Positions 61,597 through 64,000 of a stretch of DNA of 64,000 nt are shown piece after piece. Each line of letters opens with the position of its first letter. The stretch's first letter is position 1. Origin of the DNA: Lithodes maja (taxonomy: Eukaryota; Arthropoda; Malacostraca; Decapoda; Lithodidae); NCBI GenBank assembly GCA_037953745.1, contig JBAKBP010006579.1:45141-109140 (forward strand), written 5' to 3'. The notes below the pieces were generated by a model. The model saw only the letters and a program-made list of their open reading frames with translations, was not told the DNA's origin and did no database searches. Both the position numbers and the translations under genes were made by a program.

Positions 61597-61649
61597 CTAT
61601 GAGGAGGAGCACTTTATTGACAACGTTTCGCAGTTAGCTTTTTCAGGTG
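61597..61649 (-). mobile_element. Retroelement-like 3' terminus, copy 2
   Basis: Reverse complement reads CCTGAAAAAGCTAACTG then CGAAACGTTGTCAATAAAG and CTCCTCCTCATAGGG, as at 40290 and 63643. Confidence 0.6.
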
Positions 61650-61707
61650 AGCTTGATGGAGGTCTTGGGAGGAAACTAGTAGAATAATAAAAAAAATAAT
61701 ACATTAA
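61648..61707 (+). repeat. Family A MITE, 3' stub
   Basis: AGCTTGATGGAGGTCTTGGG to ATACATTAA; the TTAA (61704-61707) opens the next copy. Confidence 0.65.
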
Positions 61708-62489
61708 GGGCAGGCAGACCGTTTTTCGGGACCTGCTTCTCCCTAATATTTAGCCCCATGGTTTTATATTATAAGACGTTCGGCCCATTAGGTTGGCGAT
61801 TTTGACACCTTTTGCCCCATTTCGTTGTCAATTTCAAGACCTTTCGTGCCATTTAGGTGTCGATTTTTTCCTGGCGAGCGATAGCAAGCCTGCAATTTTA
61901 AAAGGAACCGGCCTTCGGTCGGGAAATTTTTCTACCGAAAAATTTACAAATTTATCTTGAAGGGGGGTCTAGGGTAGGGGTGTCAAACATGCGGCCCGCG
62001 GGCCGCATGCGGCCCCCCTCCCTGTAGCATGCGGCCCGCGAACCAGTTTGGCCAATTAGTGTCATATATTGCATTTTCTTGTAGACATAATTAGTATTTC
62101 TTAAATATATTATATGTTGGTATTTTTTTAACTTAAGGTCCAATTCTAGGAAGTATTTGTGAGAGTAAAAAGCTTAAAGTAGATTAAATACTCTTTCACC
62201 CTTAGACATTCTTCTTAAGCTGAATACAATCGTCAACGGGTTTATGATATGCTCAATTCGGGGCCAGTGGTACAGTTCTTGCAGTCATGCTCAGTATGTG
62301 GCCCAAGGCTACGGGGATAAAACACAACTATGTGTCACAGTTGCCGTAAATTCATATTTAATAATATATTTTTATGTTTCTTTTTAATATTTTCTGAAAT
62401 TGTGATATCTGGATAATATGAAGCATTTATTTGTATTTATAATAGGACGGATGGAGGCATTACCGGTATATTATATTTGGCCTGCTACA

Positions 62490-62935
62490 TTAACCGCTTC
62501 TGTACCAACGTCTTTTTTTACTTTTAGCGGTTGGGAGTATGAACATGATTAGATTAATATCCAGTATTCGAGAATGGATAATAAGTCGTAAACATGTGCA
62601 TAAACCTTTAACCGTCCTGGTGGTGTAATGGTTAAGGTGGCAAAAATCTGTGTGTGATAACCCGGGTTCGAATCCTGGCGGATCTTATATACTTTAATTA
62701 ATTTCATTGGGGGGTGTTTGGTGTTGTGGTGAAATTAATAAAATATAGATATGGCTACTATTTGATAATTTTATTCAGTTTCAAAAGGGCCTTCAGCAAT
62801 TGAAGGGCTCTAAACTATCACACTTATTCCTTTTTACTACCACAAATCCTTCTTAAACTGCACAAAATCCTCTAAACAAAGCTGCAATAACATATGAAAG
62901 ACGTCACCGGTACATAAGAGGTTAATGCGGCCCTA
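62490..62935 (+). repeat. Family C MITE opened by a SINE
   Basis: TTAACCGCTTCTGTACCAACGTC on the left; CTTCTTAAACTGCACAAAATCC and GACGTCACCGGTACATAAGAGGTTAA on the right. Confidence 0.83.
62555..62745 (+). repeat. tRNA-derived SINE (S family), complete head and tail
   Basis: Head ATTAATATCCAGTATTCGAG, AAACCTTTAACCGTCC, A box TGGTGTAATGGTTAAGG, B box GGGTTCGAATCCTGG, tail TTAATTTCATTGGGGGGTG then GTTGTGGTGAAATTAATAAAA. Confidence 0.82.
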
Positions 62936-62977
62936 CAATATTGTACCGTGTCAAATTTGGCCCGCCAGAGCAAATGA

Positions 62978-63061
62978 GTTTGACACCCCTGCCCTAGGAC
63001 TTATAGTTTGACACCCCTGCCCTAGGACTTATAGTTTGACACCCCTGCCCTAGGACTTATA
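62978..63061 (+). repeat. 28-bp tandem repeat of the hAT terminus, three copies
   Basis: GTTTGACACCCCTG plus CCCTAGGACTTATA repeated three times, starting inside the hAT right end and running into repeat G. Confidence 0.93.
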
Positions 63062-63521
63062 GTTTGGGCTACAGAGGATTTTTAAAGTCCAAAAAACGGT
63101 CATTTCGGCCCTCCAGGAAGGCCATGTCAAAATCGAAATCCTAAACTAATGATCCGATTTTAATTCTGTTTTTGCCATTCGATTCAGCGTGCCAAAGCGT
63201 ACTTGTGGTATAAATTGAAACAATATCCGTACATAAATAACTCGTCTATGGATTTTTAAATTTTACAATAGGCCTAGTGGGCCTAAAAATTGGTCAAAAT
63301 TAAAAACAAATTATACCGTTGGACCCGCAACGACGAGACGAATCCAAATATATAATAATATTGACAAGTCAAAATCCGACCAAAATCAACGAAATGCCTG
63401 GCCTAAAACCCAAGGATTTTTGATTTTTTTTTTTTCGATTCTGGGCTGGGCGAAAATTAAATCTACGACCATTTCTAGAAGCAGATGGTCGAGAAAAATC
63501 GAATGGCACCAAGTAGAACTC
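63059..63521 (+). repeat. Repeat G, copy 2
   Basis: Starts TAGTTTGGGCTACAGAG and ends TCGAATGGCACCAAGTAG; collinear but permuted relative to 13055-13632. Confidence 0.82.
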
Positions 63522-63642
63522 CCTAGGTCTCTAGGTTTTTTTTTCTAAGCTTGGAGGTCTAGGGAGGAAACTAAAATCATATATGAATAAATTAATTAAT
63601 AGACCAAACAAACGGCCAGTCTCCCCTTAATTATCAAATACA

Positions 63643-63711
63643 TACCTGAAAAAAGCTAACTGCGAAACGTTGTCAATAAAGTCCTCCTTCTCACATGGTG
63701 TTTATATTCAT
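63643..63711 (+). mobile_element. Retroelement-like 3' terminus, copy 3
   Basis: ACCTGAAAAAAGCTAACTG, CGAAACGTTGTCAATAAAG, CTCACATGGTGTTTATATTC. Confidence 0.6.
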
Positions 63712-63869
63712 TCGGTCAACTTTTCAAAGTAAATTTCACATCAAGGACAAATATATAGAAGGAAGCTTTGTTGCATTATTTAAATGTTTTTGGACCTGCA
63801 GGAATTCAAGTAATGGTCACTCTGCTGTAAATAAAAAAATGGCTTACTTAATTAACCCCGTGAGGATAA

Positions 63870-63965
63870 GAAGCGTTTTAGCTGTATATCCAGGCAATCA
63901 TTTAATGGCTTCATACAGCTAAGGAAGGATCTATGGGAATTATAAGGATAAAAACTATCTCAATT
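63870..63965 (+). repeat. Family C-like fragment
   Basis: CATACAGCTAAGGAAGGATC and ATTATAAGGATAAAAACTATCTC match family C internal sequence (compare 60150); no termini. Confidence 0.55.
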
Positions 63966-64000
63966 GCGCGGGTGCCCAACCCCGAAAGGGGTTGAAATAG

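Larger units (their letters stand above)
61975..62991. mobile_element. hAT-type non-autonomous element
   Basis: Termini TAGGGGTGTCAAAC and GTTTGACACCCCTG match the CAGGGGTGTCAAAC type of hAT ends. Flanks GTCTAGGG and CCCTAGGA resemble a decayed 8-bp duplication centred on CTAG. The body contains GCGGCCCGCGGGCCGCATGC palindromic sequence and nested C and S elements. No transposase frame is present. Confidence 0.82.
61704..63630 (+). repeat. Family A MITE opened by nested hAT and G insertions
   Basis: 5' part 61704-61974 (TTAAGGGCAGG, GGCGAGCGATAGCAAGCC, GGCCTTCGGTCGGG) and 3' part about 63522-63630 (TAAGCTTGGAGGTCTAGGG to TCTCCCCTTAA). Confidence 0.85.

Noticed and set aside
62612..62690. Functional tRNA gene on the plus strand
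   Set aside because: A and B boxes are present but no anticodon stem forms; head and tail match other S-family SINEs.

Overview
The window looks like a repeat-dense nuclear segment of an arthropod, most likely a decapod-type crustacean. The evidence is TTAGG-type telomere-like tracts, long AC/AG/AT microsatellites, several tRNA-derived SINE families, RTE/CR1-like LINEs, a Harbinger transposon, a Gmr1-like Gypsy element and hundreds of bases of short inverted-repeat elements (MITEs). There is no bacterial organisation (no operons, ribosome binding sites or CRISPR). The species cannot be named from sequence alone. One 200-N gap (8578-8777) is present.

Host-like coding content is a single gene type: a DEG/ENaC (amiloride-sensitive sodium channel superfamily) gene present as two inverted copies. 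The minus-strand copy (45963-49022) is one uninterrupted 1019-codon exon. It contains three successive DEG/ENaC modules, each with TM1, an extracellular part, TM2 and a GxS filter (GVS, GYS, GVS). DEG/ENaC channels normally assemble from three separate two-TM subunits, so this looks like a naturally linked three-subunit channel. The plus-strand copy (34351-37436) has the same layout but carries an in-frame TGA and a 4-bp deletion.

Layout. 1-6.7 kb: MITEs, a purine-rich minisatellite, a CpG-rich patch and a 176-bp satellite. 6978-12211: a PIF/Harbinger transposon flanked by TTA, built as a fold-back with ~0.96-kb arms, with transposase and MADF-type partner genes in broken order around the N gap. 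12.2-34 kb: MITEs, LINE fragments, SINEs, minisatellites (17-bp, 31-bp and ~70-bp units) and telomere-like TTAGATTA tracts. 34.1-49.2 kb: the inverted DEG/ENaC duplication, with a LINE reverse transcriptase and many MITEs in the spacer. 49458-60091: a complete Gypsy-class LTR retrotransposon with 1.8-kb LTRs, an intact 1699-codon Gag-Pol and integrase upstream of reverse transcriptase; its 3' LTR is split by an RTE LINE and a TTAA-flanked MITE. 60-64 kb: MITEs tiled through shared TTAA sites and a nested hAT-type element.

Repeat families named in the entries: A = TTAA-flanked, ends GGGGAG, ~370 bp, with GGCGAGCGATAGCGAGCC and CCGGCCTTCGGCCGG inside. B = ~215 bp, ends TATAGTCTATTCGC, with a core shared by two elements that have different ends (B', B''). 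C = TTAA-flanked, ends CCCTTCAGTACCGG, ~215 bp. D = ends CAGTCGCGCTAATAA. D2 = TTAA-flanked, with CTCATATGACGCA near the end, ~235 bp. E = ends CTATACTCTGTTTATTTCC. F = ends CAATTGACCACTTGCGAG, ~235-260 bp. G = ~460-bp circularly permuted repeat. H = a duplicated ~170-bp segment carrying TTAGG-like runs. I = a short ~110-bp repeat. S = tRNA-derived SINEs. All alignments were done by eye, so element borders are good to a few bases where an end motif is visible and looser elsewhere.
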